This document shows positions 49,753-59,111 of a stretch of 64,000 bases of DNA, one piece after another. Source of the DNA: Corynebacterium sp. Marseille-P3884 (GTDB taxonomy: Bacteria > Actinomycetota > Actinomycetes > Mycobacteriales > Mycobacteriaceae); the NCBI RefSeq assembly GCF_017942225.1, contig NZ_JAGKSD010000002.1, forward strand, positions 62,001-126,000, in the 5' to 3' direction. Under the pieces are notes generated by a model. It did no database searches and was not told the DNA's origin. It saw nothing but the letters and a program-made list of their open reading frames with translations. The position numbers and the translations under genes are program-made. Numbering within the stretch: the first letter of the stretch is position 1; each line of letters opens with the position of its first letter.

Positions 49753-51476
49753 CCACCTCGATTAATGCGGATGGCAAGGGGCCGAAGAAGGAGTCGCTAT
49801 GGGCGTCGACAGGCCGCCAAAGCGAGTACGTGCCTCCCGTGCGTAACGACGACACCCTCGTTCTGCGCATCCGCGATCTCCGCCTGGCGACGTACAGCGG
49901 CACCGAGATCCTCCACGGCGTCGACATCGACCTGTACCGGGGCGAAATCGTCGGCCTGGTCGGCGAATCCGGCTCCGGCAAGACCACCGCGGGCCTCGCT
50001 GCTTTGGGCCATGTCCGCACCGGTTTGAGGATCACCGACGGCACCGTCACCCTGCATTCCCGCGACGGGAAGACCACCGACGTCCTCTCCCTGAGCGAGG
50101 ACGTGGTCCGCGAGATGCGCGGCACCCGCGTCGCATACATCCCGCAGGACCCGGCTCTCAGCCTCAACCCGGCGATGCGCGTCGGCGACCAGATCCGCGA
50201 AGTTCTCGACATCCACAACTACGGTTCCAACTCGTCTGAGCGCGCCGAACGCGTCCGCGAAGTCATGCGCGACGTCGATCTGCCCGACACCGACGAGTAC
50301 CTGGCGCGCTGGCCGCACCAGCTCTCGGGCGGGCAGCAGCAGCGCGTGGGCATCGCCATGGCATTCGCCATGTACCCCGATGTGTTGATTCTCGACGAAC
50401 CGACCACCGGCCTCGACGTGACCACCCAGAACCATGTCCTGAAAACGATCCGCACCATGACGATGAAGAACGACGTCGCCTCGCTCTACATCACCCACGA
50501 CCTGGCTGTCGTCGGCGAGCTCGTCGACCGCGTCATCGTGATGCTTCGCGGCGATATCGTCGAGGAAGGCCCCTACAACGCAGTCCTCTACAACCCGAAG
50601 CACGCCTACACCCGCAAACTGCTCGGCGCGATCCCCGACTTGGAGGGCGACAAGGACATCGCGGGCAACGACCGTTGGGACAACTCCTGGGCCGAAGTCC
50701 ACGGCGACCCCGAGGCATCCGCTGACACCCCGCTCCTCCAAGTCCGCGACCTCGAAATGGCGTACGGCGACAACAAGGTGCTGCACGGCATCGACCTCGC
50801 CATCGAGGCCGGCGAATCCACGCTGCTGCTCGGTGAATCCGGCTCCGGCAAGACCACTCTCGCGCGCTCGATCGCCGGACTCAACCCCGGCTACACCGGC
50901 GACGTGCTGCTGCGCGGCAAAGAACTCGCGCATTCGAGCCGCGACCGCACCCTCGAGCACCGCAAGGACGTGCAGTACATCTTCCAGTCGCCGTTCTCGT
51001 CGCTGAATCCGCGGCGCACGATCGGCGAATCGATGAGCGTCCCGCTCGTCATGGCGGGCGAGCTGTCCCGCGATGAGCAGCGCGACATCGTCGAGGAAAC
51101 CCTCGAAGCTGTGCAGCTGGACCGGAGTTTCTACGACCGGCGCCCGGGCGATTTGTCGGGCGGCGAACGCCAGCGCGCCGCAATCGGCCGCGCCCTCGTC
51201 AACGCCCCGTCGGTCCTGGTGTGCGACGAGATCACCTCAGCGCTCGACGTGTCGGTCCAGGCGTCGATCCTGCGGCTGCTCGCCGAGCTCCGCTACGAGC
51301 GCGGTCTGTCGCTGCTGTTCGTCACGCACAATATCGCGCTCGCCCGCCATATCGCGACGCGTGTGGCTGTGCTCAACAAGGGCGTCATCGTCGACGACGG
51401 GCCGGTCGACGACGTCCTCGACAACCCGCAGCACGAGTACACGCGAAGCTTGCTCGCGAATATCCCGTCGCTCTAG
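49749..51476 (+). CDS. ABC importer double ATPase (OppD-OppF fused)
   Basis: 575 residues carrying two complete nucleotide-binding domains: Walker A GESGSGKTTAGL and GESGSGKTTLAR; signatures LSGGQQQRVGIAMAF and LSGGERQRAAIGRAL; Walker [12 protein letters not shown] and VLVCDEITSALD. The two ATPases usually encoded separately are fused, as in several actinobacterial importers. The cluster is complete: lipoprotein, two permeases, double ATPase. Confidence 0.95.
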   Translation: MTTSINADGKGPKKESLWASTGRQSEYVPPVRNDDTLVLRIRDLRLATYSGTEILHGVDIDLYRGEIVGLVGESGSGKTTAGLAALGHVRTGLRITDGTVTLHSRDGKTTDVLSLSEDVVREMRGTRVAYIPQDPALSLNPAMRVGDQIREVLDIHNYGSNSSERAERVREVMRDVDLPDTDEYLARWPHQLSGGQQQRVGIAMAFAMYPDVLILDEPTTGLDVTTQNHVLKTIRTMTMKNDVASLYITHDLAVVGELVDRVIVMLRGDIVEEGPYNAVLYNPKHAYTRKLLGAIPDLEGDKDIAGNDRWDNSWAEVHGDPEASADTPLLQVRDLEMAYGDNKVLHGIDLAIEAGESTLLLGESGSGKTTLARSIAGLNPGYTGDVLLRGKELAHSSRDRTLEHRKDVQYIFQSPFSSLNPRRTIGESMSVPLVMAGELSRDEQRDIVEETLEAVQLDRSFYDRRPGDLSGGERQRAAIGRALVNAPSVLVCDEITSALDVSVQASILRLLAELRYERGLSLLFVTHNIALARHIATRVAVLNKGVIVDDGPVDDVLDNPQHEYTRSLLANIPSL

Positions 51477-51555
51477 CCGCCGGGCCCCGTGGGTAATGCG
51501 GGGTGTGTATATCCGCAGGCGGAGGACAACGCCGTGGCACACACCCCGCAATGCG
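51431..51555 (+). repeat. Direct repeat copy 1 (ATPase end plus acyltransferase start)
   Basis: Spans the last 46 bp of the ATPase gene and continues with GTGTATATCCGCAGGCG and a GTGGCAC start-like segment. It is an imperfect copy of 52306-52431, which lies just upstream of and overlaps the real acyltransferase start. Confidence 0.75.
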
Positions 51556-51651
51556 TCGAGGCCACCCGCGGCATTGTCGACGACCGCGAGCGCAGCGAAT
51601 AGATCAAGGATCTCCAGCGCAAGTTCAACGACCGCGGCGGCTACATGAGGC
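51554..51651 (+). pseudogene. Decayed fragment of a second substrate-binding protein gene
   Basis: Translates as VEATRGIVDDRERSE-stop-IKDLQRKFNDRGGYM, a clear copy of residues near 447-480 of the lipoprotein at 46160-47716 (VEAARGIVDDRERGKEIKELQREFYDRGGY). It has an in-frame TAG and breaks off after GGYM. A second transporter copy once stood here or was partly copied in. Confidence 0.85.
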
Positions 51652-51666
51652 GGCCTGGTCTACGTG

Positions 51667-52173
51667 TCAATCTCGTCCATCGGACGGTCGAGGTCGATCC
51701 CCGGTACGGCGCTCGTAGCGTTCCAGATCGGCAATCATTTTCGACATGAACATGAACTCAAGCACATTTTCTCCCACCGCCAGCCGGATAACGCTGCCAT
51801 CATCCAGGTCCCAATCGGCGCCCTCCTCGTACAGCGGAGTTCCCGTCGGTGCAAAGCCGATGCATTCGGTAATGCTCTGTTTTACTTCGGGGAAGGCCGC
51901 GCGTACCGCAGCCTGGGTCGCGGCACCTCGCTCTTTGATCGTGTCAGAGACACGCGCATTGAAGCGCGAAAGCTCACCGCGCATCTCGTTCACGGCCGCT
52001 AGTGGCAAATTGATGTCGTAGTTGGTGAATCCACCGCGCCTACGATTCTTCTCCCAGTTGAGTTGCTCGTACAGGGCCGGGAATTCCTCGAATGGAATCG
52101 GCTTTGACGCGTCCCGCAAGAGCGTGACCAAAGGGCAAAGTTGTTCTTTGGCAACGGTGTTGAGAGTTGTCAT
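51667..52173 (-). CDS. Unknown small protein inside the duplication scar
   Basis: 168 residues, cytosolic, no signal peptide. The C-terminal half has a beta-rich W-x-L-D-D-G pattern (GADWDLDDGSVIRLAVG) that weakly recalls DUF6301-like or immunity-type proteins; I do not recognise it with confidence. It is on the opposite strand to the surrounding operon and flanked by decayed fragments of that operon, so it was probably inserted. Confidence 0.6.
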   Translation of the reverse strand: MTTLNTVAKEQLCPLVTLLRDASKPIPFEEFPALYEQLNWEKNRRRGGFTNYDINLPLAAVNEMRGELSRFNARVSDTIKERGAATQAAVRAAFPEVKQSITECIGFAPTGTPLYEEGADWDLDDGSVIRLAVGENVLEFMFMSKMIADLERYERRTGDRPRPSDGRD

Positions 52174-52254
52174 TGCTCTTCCCTACCTCAATCAGCCTGG
52201 GATATCGATTTGCAGGCTTGATCGAAAGTACCCTGTCCAGGACCAGTCCGCAAA

Positions 52255-52345
52255 GGCAAGATCGCACATTCGAGACGCGACCACGCCCTCGAACACCGCA
52301 AGGACGCACGAATACACGCGCAGCTTGCTCGCGAATATCCCGTCG
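52255..52345 (+). pseudogene. Decayed fragment of the ATPase gene with internal deletion
   Basis: 52255-52305 copies the middle of the double ATPase (around 50918-50969, HSSRDRTLEHRKD region), and 52306-52345 jumps directly to its end (RSLLANIPS), so about 0.5 kb is missing between the two pieces. Confidence 0.8.
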
Positions 52346-52431
52346 CCCGCTGGGTAGGGTGGGAAGTGTATATCCGCAGGCGAAAACAGGAGGATAACGC
52401 CGTGGCACCCCCCATCCCCCACCCCGCAACG
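52306..52431 (+). repeat. Direct repeat copy 2 (ATPase end plus acyltransferase start)
   Basis: Imperfect copy of 51431-51555. Its right end contains the intact ribosome site CAGGAGGA and the GTG start of the acyltransferase gene. Confidence 0.75.
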
Positions 52432-54138
52432 ACTGATCTCAAACCGTTGCCGGTTCCCCCGCTCGATGAGACCCTCAACGCGTACAGCCACGCGCTCGAA
52501 GCGGTGCTCCACGGCAGCGAACTCGAGCACGCCCGCGCGGTTGTCGAGTCGTTCCGCACAGGCGCCGGTCCGCGCCTCGACGCACAGCTGCGCGAGCGCG
52601 CCGCCGAGCGCGAAGCAGCGGGCACCAATTGGCTTGACGACGAATGGTATTCCTCCTACCTCACCACCCGCTCCCCCCTCACTCTGGCGTCGAATGTCGG
52701 TTTCCAACTGGCCTTCCCGGGCGCGGATGACATGAGCGGTCTCGACCGTGCCGTCGATATCATTCGCCGCGCCGCGACCGTGCACCTCGCGGCTGCGTCG
52801 GGCGACACTCCAGAGGATGTCGACAGCCGCGGCAACCGCATCACCATGAACCAGTGGTTCGTCTACGCAGGAGGAATCAGGCAGCCGGAAGAAGGGGAAG
52901 ACGCGGTCGTCGCTACGCAATTGGGCGCTGCGAACCGCGAGATCGGCGTATTTGTCGACGGGCGTCTGTTCGCTCTCCCCGTCAGCGACGCCGACGGTGT
53001 CGTAGTCTCTGCCGCTGCTCTTCGCGCTAGCCTCGAAAAAGTCCGCACACACGAAGCTGCAGCCCTCGATTTCAACGCACCGTCCCTGCTCGGTTCCGGT
53101 GTCCTCGCGGACCTGCTGCCGGCGATCCTCGAGAAGGGTGATAACCGCGCGACCTACCAGCGCCTCACCGACATGCTTTTCACGGTCGAGCTGCAGTCGA
53201 ACGGATCCGCAACGTCGAGCGACGCCGAGCGCATCCGCGAAGCCACGTTCGCCCCGCGCGGCGCATGGGTGTACAAGCCACTGAGCTATCTCGTCGACCT
53301 CGACAGCGATTGGGTCACCGTCCACGTCGAGCACTCGTGCCAGGACGGCGCGACGCTGGTCACCGCTGTCACGCGCATGCAGGACGCCGAGCTTCCCGCA
53401 GGAGCGTCCGTCAAGGCAGAGCCTGAGGAGCTGCTCTGGGAGCTCGACGACACGACGACGCAGCAGATCACGACCCACCTGGAGACCTTCAAGGCGCAGG
53501 CTGGCACCCTCCGCACGGACATCGTCACCGTTCCGCACGACATTCCGGAGGACCTGCCGTTCAAGCTCAGCCGCGACGCGTCGGCCCAGCTCACTATGAC
53601 CATCGCGCAAGAGCTCACCTACGGGCACGTCCGCGCGGTGTACGAAGCCGTCGACATGCGCGAGTTCCGCGCCGGGCGCACCGAATGTCTGCGCGCCGCC
53701 ACGCCCGAAGCGGTCGCTTTCGCAGAAAAGCTTATCGACGGCACCGCCTCCCCCGGCGACCTCCGCTCCGCCCTCGACGCCCACCGCGCTTGGGTGAAGC
53801 GCTGCAAGTCCGGCAACGGTGTCGACCGGCATATCCAGATGATGGCCACCATCGACGACCCTGGCTCTTCTGATCCGTTCTTCACGGACCGCGCGGCGAC
53901 CGCAGCACGCCGAGATTTCCTGTCCACCACCTCCATCGGAGGCGCGAATCAAGTCGTGCGCTACTGCTTCGCGCCGACGCTTCCGGAAGGCTTCGGTATC
54001 TCCTACACCCCACTTCCCGAAGACACCGAGTTCTGTATTTCCTGGAACACCACCTCCACTGAGCAACCCGAGAAATTCCGCGCGAATCTCGGCAAAGCAG
54101 CTGCTCTGTTCTGGGAGTTTTGCGAGGAGTTGAGCTGA
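52402..54138 (+). CDS. Choline/carnitine O-acyltransferase family protein
   Basis: 578 residues from GTG at 52402, seven bases after AGGAGGA. The family pattern is clear: PPLDETLNAYSHALEAVL near the start, NWLDDEWYSSYLTTRSPL, catalytic His311 in VHVEHSCQDGAT (typical EHS-x-x-DG), a CoA-site region DIPEDLPFKL, and LSTTSIGGANQVVRYCFAP for the STS motif (about 507-511). It transfers acyl groups between CoA and carnitine or choline. The family is widespread in eukaryotes and patchy in bacteria. Directly downstream of the importer, so uptake and acylation of one substrate is a reasonable inference. Confidence 0.88.
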   Translation: MAPPIPHPATTDLKPLPVPPLDETLNAYSHALEAVLHGSELEHARAVVESFRTGAGPRLDAQLRERAAEREAAGTNWLDDEWYSSYLTTRSPLTLASNVGFQLAFPGADDMSGLDRAVDIIRRAATVHLAAASGDTPEDVDSRGNRITMNQWFVYAGGIRQPEEGEDAVVATQLGAANREIGVFVDGRLFALPVSDADGVVVSAAALRASLEKVRTHEAAALDFNAPSLLGSGVLADLLPAILEKGDNRATYQRLTDMLFTVELQSNGSATSSDAERIREATFAPRGAWVYKPLSYLVDLDSDWVTVHVEHSCQDGATLVTAVTRMQDAELPAGASVKAEPEELLWELDDTTTQQITTHLETFKAQAGTLRTDIVTVPHDIPEDLPFKLSRDASAQLTMTIAQELTYGHVRAVYEAVDMREFRAGRTECLRAATPEAVAFAEKLIDGTASPGDLRSALDAHRAWVKRCKSGNGVDRHIQMMATIDDPGSSDPFFTDRAATAARRDFLSTTSIGGANQVVRYCFAPTLPEGFGISYTPLPEDTEFCISWNTTSTEQPEKFRANLGKAAALFWEFCEELS

Positions 54139-54140
54139 CA

Positions 54141-54734
54141 ATGAAGAAGATTGGACTCACCGGCGGGATCGGTAGCGGCAAATCGACGGTGGCGAAGCTA
54201 CTGGCGGAAGCCGGTTTCGAAGTTGTCGACGCCGACCAAATTGCCCGAGACATTATGGAGCCGGGCTCACCTGTCCTCGACGACGTGGCTGATGCGTTCG
54301 GGGCCGATGTGATCAGGGAAGACGGAACGTTGGATAGGGGGAAATTGGCGGGAAGGGCGTTCGTCGATAAGCGTGCTACTGAGAAGCTGAACTCGATCAC
54401 CCACCCGGCGATCCGCGCGGAGTCCGAGCGTCGATTCGCCGACGCGGAAGCTGACGGCGAACCTGCGGTCGTGTACGACATGCCGCTGCTCGTCGACATC
54501 GGCATGCACCGCGACATGGACTTCACCGTCGTCGTGGACGTGGACGCCGACGAGCGCGTCCGTCGTCTCGTAAGCTCGCGCGGCCTCGATGAAGCCGATG
54601 CCCGCGCGCGCATCGCGCAGCAAATCGACGATGCCACGCGCAAGGCCGCAGCCGATGTCATCATCGACAATAACGGCGCTATCGACGCGCTCAGACCGCA
54701 GGTCGATGAGCTGATTGCGCGCCTTAAGGCCTGA
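54141..54734 (+). CDS. coaE: Dephospho-CoA kinase
   Basis: 197 residues from ATG at 54141. P-loop IGLTGGIGSGKSTVAKLL at the start, DADQIARDIMEPG and the lid region VSSRGLDEADARARI follow. Final step of CoA synthesis. It starts 2 bp after the acyltransferase stop. The 11-mer lies at 54362-54372. Confidence 0.96.
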   Translation: MKKIGLTGGIGSGKSTVAKLLAEAGFEVVDADQIARDIMEPGSPVLDDVADAFGADVIREDGTLDRGKLAGRAFVDKRATEKLNSITHPAIRAESERRFADAEADGEPAVVYDMPLLVDIGMHRDMDFTVVVDVDADERVRRLVSSRGLDEADARARIAQQIDDATRKAAADVIIDNNGAIDALRPQVDELIARLKA

Positions 54735-54810
54735 AGTTTCGCCCATTAGTCGGATAACGTTCAGAGCCACGCTACGTCCCATTCATCTCCTCGTTCTAAT
54801 GTCACTCGCC

Positions 54811-55164
54811 ATGGGAACGTGGGACATCGGGCCGTTCGACAACGACCCCGCAGTGGACGCCGTCGCAGCGCTTGCCGACGGCTCCTTCAGCATGGACCAG
54901 TTCCGCTTCGACTGCGGCCGCGGCCCACTGGGCACCGATGAAGCCGAATCCGTCATCGCTTTAGCAGCCGTTCTGAACGGGCACGTCCCCTCCGAAGCTC
55001 TCGCGCCAGCGCTTCGTTTCCCGTTCACCCTCGACGACCGCCGCTGGATCCGCCGCCGCGCCAACCAGGCCCTCCGCCCCGGCAATTCCGAGCTCTACGA
55101 CCTGTGGGAAGACGCCGGCGAACTCGACAATTGGCTGGCCGAAACCAAGAAATACGTCGCCTGA
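54811..55164 (+). CDS. DUF4259-family protein
   Basis: 117 residues from ATG at 54811 (ATG 54799 possible). It begins with the hallmark MGTWDIGPFDNDPAVDAVA of DUF4259; the rest is helical and ends in YDLWEDAGELDNWLAE. Cytosolic; function unknown. Confidence 0.8.
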   Translation: MGTWDIGPFDNDPAVDAVAALADGSFSMDQFRFDCGRGPLGTDEAESVIALAAVLNGHVPSEALAPALRFPFTLDDRRWIRRRANQALRPGNSELYDLWEDAGELDNWLAETKKYVA

Positions 55165-55223
55165 ACCGCCCCCGCTGAGCGCCAACCTGCTTTCTTCCCA
55201 GGACACCTTTAGACTTGCCACTT

Positions 55224-56348
55224 ATGCCAGTGGACCAAGTCGACCCGCTCATCAGCTCGATATACGAATGGATGGATGTCTCCGGTGTGCTGCTGATGGG
55301 CATCATCGGCGGCACACTCGCACGTCAGCGCGGCTATGACATCGTCGGGTTCTTGTTCATCGCCATGCTCTCGGCGCTTGGAGGGGGCATGATCCGCGAC
55401 GTCCTCATCAACCAGAGCTCCGTGGCGGCAATGACCAAGCCCGAGTATCTGATTCTGGCGTTCACCGGCGCGCTGATCGCCCGCTTCGTCTATTTCAAGG
55501 GCAAAGCGTGGGAGTTTCTCCAGTCTCACGGCGACGCCATCGTTTCTGCCCTGTGGGCGGCCACCGGAGCATACAAGGCGATCCATTACGGCTTGCCCGT
55601 TCTGCCCACCATCATGATGGGCGTGTTCACTGCTACCGGCGGCAGCATGATCCGCGACGTCGTGACGGGCCGTGAACCTAGCGTCTTCGGCGGCAACCAG
55701 CCGACCGTGCTTCCGGCGGTCGCATGCGCTGTGACCGTCCTGATTGGCAACTCGACCGGGCACCTCGCCCTGTCCATGGTGCTGGGCCCGGTCACCAGCT
55801 TCGCGTTGTTCCTCTTCGGCTATTACGGAAACTGGCGAGTCAGCCAGGACCCGGACTTCGCACCTGTGAACGCCACTGTCAACGCGACCGCTACTCAGGT
55901 CGTCTCTCTAGCTCGAAAGGCCGAGAACCGCTCCCGCGCGGTGGCTAGAGAACTAGAACCGAAAGGCTTGCGTGCCTGGCGACACCGCCAGATGGAAAAA
56001 GCCCTCCAACGCCGCATTGAAGCTGAGATCCGCAAAGGCAAGCGGCCGGCAGAGGCTCGGAACGATGCAGACGAGTTTCTCACCGAGTTCACTACCCAGT
56101 TCCCTGTCATCGATTCTGAGACTCTCGCCGAGGCCGGCGTGGAAATCCCGGCAGAGGAAGAGAACATCTTCGAAGGCATCGGCGTCGACATCGAGGGTGA
56201 CTCCTACGATGCCGACAACACCGAGCCTGACCCAGCCGAGATCGAGGCAATGCATGCGGACATGCTGGATATCATCCTCTCCGATCCAGCACTCACCGAT
56301 GAACTCATCGAACGCCTCGTGGAGCGCTACAAGCGAAAAGACTCATAG
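55224..56348 (+). CDS. TRIC-type cation channel / UPF0126 protein with long C-terminal tail
   Basis: 374 residues from ATG at 55224. Two similar three-helix halves each contain the conserved G-G-x-M-I-R-D motif (ALGGGMIRDVLIN and ATGGSMIRDVVTG), the mark of TRIC/UPF0126 membrane proteins. After the seventh helix a roughly 160-residue charged helical cytosolic tail follows, much longer than in the bacterial core family. Ion selectivity cannot be read. Confidence 0.88.
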   Translation: MPVDQVDPLISSIYEWMDVSGVLLMGIIGGTLARQRGYDIVGFLFIAMLSALGGGMIRDVLINQSSVAAMTKPEYLILAFTGALIARFVYFKGKAWEFLQSHGDAIVSALWAATGAYKAIHYGLPVLPTIMMGVFTATGGSMIRDVVTGREPSVFGGNQPTVLPAVACAVTVLIGNSTGHLALSMVLGPVTSFALFLFGYYGNWRVSQDPDFAPVNATVNATATQVVSLARKAENRSRAVARELEPKGLRAWRHRQMEKALQRRIEAEIRKGKRPAEARNDADEFLTEFTTQFPVIDSETLAEAGVEIPAEEENIFEGIGVDIEGDSYDADNTEPDPAEIEAMHADMLDIILSDPALTDELIERLVERYKRKDS

Positions 56349-56394
56349 ACCTTTAGGCGTGCGGAAGTGGCCGTGGGGTGTGGTGGCCCCTCGG

Positions 56395-57462
56395 CTATGT
56401 CCCGAACAGTAGGTGCATGGCACCGTATTGGTGTGTGCTGTTCGGTACTGGTGTTCCGCGCGGTGAAACCCATGTTGGTGTCCCATCGCGCACCTGTATT
56501 CGACCCCTGTTGTGCCTGTCGGGGTCATCGTCGTTGGTGCGGTTGTGATACCTGCACAACACCGACAGGTTGCTCATGTTCGTCGGCCCACCCCGGACCC
56601 AGGGTTCGATGTGGTGGACCTCGCAGTTATCAGCAGCATGCCGACAATCCGGTACAGGACACGTCGTCAGTGTTGCCCGGGCGAGGTCGCGTTGTTTCTT
56701 ATTAGCGAACCGCTTCGTGTTGTACAGGTTCACCGGACCTACCTGCGGGTGGAACAACGCCACCTCCAAGTCCTTGGAGTGATGGTGGGTTAGGTACTCC
56801 GCACCCGTCATCGTCGTGCCATCCGACAACCCCAGGATGGTGTCGTCCCCTTGGCCGCCGAGGATTGAGATGTAATCCGGCAGCGGGATTTGAACCAGCG
56901 GGCGTGGGACAGCATCAGCGACAGCCCCATCCTTGTGGAGCAGGTCGTGGAATGCCTCGTACATTTGCGGGCCCTCAGGGCGGGTGGCGTCGAGTTTTTG
57001 GCGCAGGGCGTACTCAAGAGCAGCAATATCCCGCGCATCACCAGTAGCACTAAAAGTGCGCTTGCCTTTCCGTTCCTTACCGAACCGCACCGCCGACTCA
57101 GGTGCTGGTGCGTCTGGTTCGGGGACGATGTCTTTGGCGCGGCGTTTCAACGTCTCGTAATTCCCGCGCACCGACAACAACGCCAGGCGGATCTTCCACT
57201 TCTCCTTCTCGGTACCCAGGGGGCGGACGCGTTGTTCGATGAGCACCAATTGATCCAGAGACTTCGCAGTCTGGCGGGCAACACGAACAGCATTAGCCTG
57301 TTGCCGGGAAAACCGAGTCTTTCCGTAGTAGACCTCGTAGACGCCTTTCCAATCGGCAACGCGGGTGGGGTTGGCACCAGCGTCGACAAGCTGCTGGGCG
57401 TCGAAACTCCCCAGCAGGTCGATGGCATTGCCTGCGCCCACATGCGCCGCGAATTGGTTCAT
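56395..57462 (-). CDS. HNH endonuclease (DUF222/13E12-repeat family)
   Basis: 355 residues. An N-terminal DUF222-like helical region is followed by the HNH finger: CPVPDCRHAADNCEVHHIEPW, then NLSVLCRYHN. The paired C-x4-C type zinc residues are partly present. Members are multicopy in corynebacteria and mycobacteria; the biological role is unclear. Convergent with the TRIC gene. Confidence 0.88.
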   Translation of the reverse strand: MNQFAAHVGAGNAIDLLGSFDAQQLVDAGANPTRVADWKGVYEVYYGKTRFSRQQANAVRVARQTAKSLDQLVLIEQRVRPLGTEKEKWKIRLALLSVRGNYETLKRRAKDIVPEPDAPAPESAVRFGKERKGKRTFSATGDARDIAALEYALRQKLDATRPEGPQMYEAFHDLLHKDGAVADAVPRPLVQIPLPDYISILGGQGDDTILGLSDGTTMTGAEYLTHHHSKDLEVALFHPQVGPVNLYNTKRFANKKQRDLARATLTTCPVPDCRHAADNCEVHHIEPWVRGGPTNMSNLSVLCRYHNRTNDDDPDRHNRGRIQVRDGTPTWVSPRGTPVPNSTHQYGAMHLLFGT

Positions 57463-57590
57463 GCCACAAACGTTAAACGCCCCGCAACCTATCGTCTACG
57501 AAACGATGGCTACTTCAGTAGACATCGCCTAAACGGGCAGGTCACAGGGCGTGAAAACGGGGCAAAACCAGGGCAGGAGGCGTCGATAAG

Positions 57591-57622
57591 CATGCAAAAA
57601 GACCCGCACCGTGAAGTGCGGG
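57591..57622 (-). terminator. rpsA terminator
   Basis: Minus strand: CCCGCAC-TTCACG-GTGCGGG (7-bp stem, 57622-57603) followed by TCTTTTTGC, 17 bp beyond the rpsA stop. The 11-mer CGTCGATAAGC (57581-57591) lies immediately past the U-tract. Confidence 0.85.
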
Positions 57623-57638
57623 CCTGTGATGCTATGCG

Positions 57639-59111
57639 TTAGTTGCCTGCGAGCTTCTCGCGCAGAGCTGCGAGCTGCTCGTCGGACGCGAGGGAGCCAC
57701 CCTGCTCAGCCTCACCAGCGGACGGAGCTGCCGGAGCTGCAGCCTCGCCGGAGGTGGAGCTGTAGTTGGTCTCGCCCTCGCCGGCTGCCTCTGCCTCTGC
57801 GGCGGCAGCGCGGTGACGCTCGATCTGAGCGGTGTGAGCCTCGTGCAGGCGAGCAGCCTCGGCGTAGCGAGCCTCCCACTCCTGACGAGCCTCGTCGTAG
57901 CCTTCCATCCACTCGTTGGTCTCCGGGTCGAAGCCCTCCGGGAAGATGTAGTTGCCCTGCTCGTCGTAGGAGTCGGCCATGCCGTAGCGAGACGGATCGA
58001 ACTCCTCGGAGTAGTCCTCGTCAGCCTGCTTGAGGGACAGGGAGATGCGACGACGCTCGAGATCGATGTCGATGACCTTGACCATGACCTCTTCGCCGAC
58101 GTTGACAACCTGGTCCGGCACCTCGACGTGGCGCTGAGCCAGCTCGGAGATGTGGACGAGGCCCTCGATGCCCTCTTCGACGCGGACGAACGCGCCGAAC
58201 GGGACGAGCTTGGTGACCTTGCCCGGGACGATCTGGCCCACAGCGTGGGTGCGGGCGAAGACACGCCACGGATCTTCCTGGGTGGCCTTCAGCGACAGGG
58301 AGACGCGCTCGCGGTCGAGATCGACGTCGAGCACCTCGACGGTGACCTCGTCGCCGACGGTGACAACCTCGGACGGGTGGTCGATGTGCTTCCAGGACAG
58401 CTCGGACACGTGGACCAGGCCGTCAACGCCGCCAAGGTCGACGAATGCGCCGAAGTTGACGATAGAGGAAACGACACCCTTGCGGACCTGCCCCTTCTCC
58501 AGCTGGTGGAGGAAGTCGGAGCGGACTGCGGACTGGGTCTCTTCGAGGTATGCGCGGCGGGACAGCACGACGTTGTTGCGGTGCTTGTCCAGCTCGATGA
58601 TCTTGGCTTCGAGCTCCTGGCCGATGTACGGGTCCAGGTCGCGGACGCGACGCATTTCGACGAGGGATGCCGGCAGGAAGCCGCGCAGGCCGATGTCGAG
58701 GATGAGGCCGCCCTTGACGACCTCGATGACCGTACCGGTGACCGGCTGGTCGTTCTTCTGCAGCTCTTCGATGGTGCCCCAGGCACGCTCGTACTGCGCA
58801 CGCTTCTTGGACAGAAGCAGACGACCTTCCTTGTCCTCCTTGGTCAGGACAAGTGCGTCGATCTCATCGCCGATTTCGACGACCTCGTCGGGGTCGACAT
58901 CGTGCTTGATGGAGAGCTCGCGGGTCAGAATGACGCCTTCGGTCTTGTAGCCGATGTCGAGGAGGACCTCGTCGTGGTCGACCTTGACGACGGTGCCGGT
59001 GACGATATCCCCATCGTTGAAGTACTTGATGGTCGCGTCAACTGCGGCGAGAAAATCCTCAGTGCTGCCAATATCGTTGATGGCAACCTGCGGGGTAGTA
59101 GAAGTGGGCAT
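57639..59111 (-). CDS. rpsA: 30S ribosomal protein S1
   Basis: 490 residues with four S1 RNA-binding repeats, each ending in the KGVVSSIVNFGAFVDLGG / GKVTKLVPFGAFVRVEEGIEGLVH type pattern. The C-terminal tail is Ala/Glu-rich without a further repeat, the actinobacterial short form. Helps mRNA docking to the ribosome. Confidence 0.97.
   Translation of the reverse strand: MPTSTTPQVAINDIGSTEDFLAAVDATIKYFNDGDIVTGTVVKVDHDEVLLDIGYKTEGVILTRELSIKHDVDPDEVVEIGDEIDALVLTKEDKEGRLLLSKKRAQYERAWGTIEELQKNDQPVTGTVIEVVKGGLILDIGLRGFLPASLVEMRRVRDLDPYIGQELEAKIIELDKHRNNVVLSRRAYLEETQSAVRSDFLHQLEKGQVRKGVVSSIVNFGAFVDLGGVDGLVHVSELSWKHIDHPSEVVTVGDEVTVEVLDVDLDRERVSLSLKATQEDPWRVFARTHAVGQIVPGKVTKLVPFGAFVRVEEGIEGLVHISELAQRHVEVPDQVVNVGEEVMVKVIDIDLERRRISLSLKQADEDYSEEFDPSRYGMADSYDEQGNYIFPEGFDPETNEWMEGYDEARQEWEARYAEAARLHEAHTAQIERHRAAAAEAEAAGEGETNYSSTSGEAAAPAAPSAGEAEQGGSLASDEQLAALREKLAGN

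Noticed and set aside
46160..51476. Naming the importer oppABCDF
   Set aside because: Family-5 importers carry peptides, metals, glutathione and others; the ligand cannot be told, so no gene symbols were given.
51431..52431. Insertion sequence as cause of the scar
   Set aside because: No transposase, no terminal inverted repeats; the repeated material is operon sequence.
52402..54138. Longer start at 52366 for the acyltransferase
   Set aside because: The GTG at 52402 has an ideal AGGAGGA site that the longer frame would translate through.
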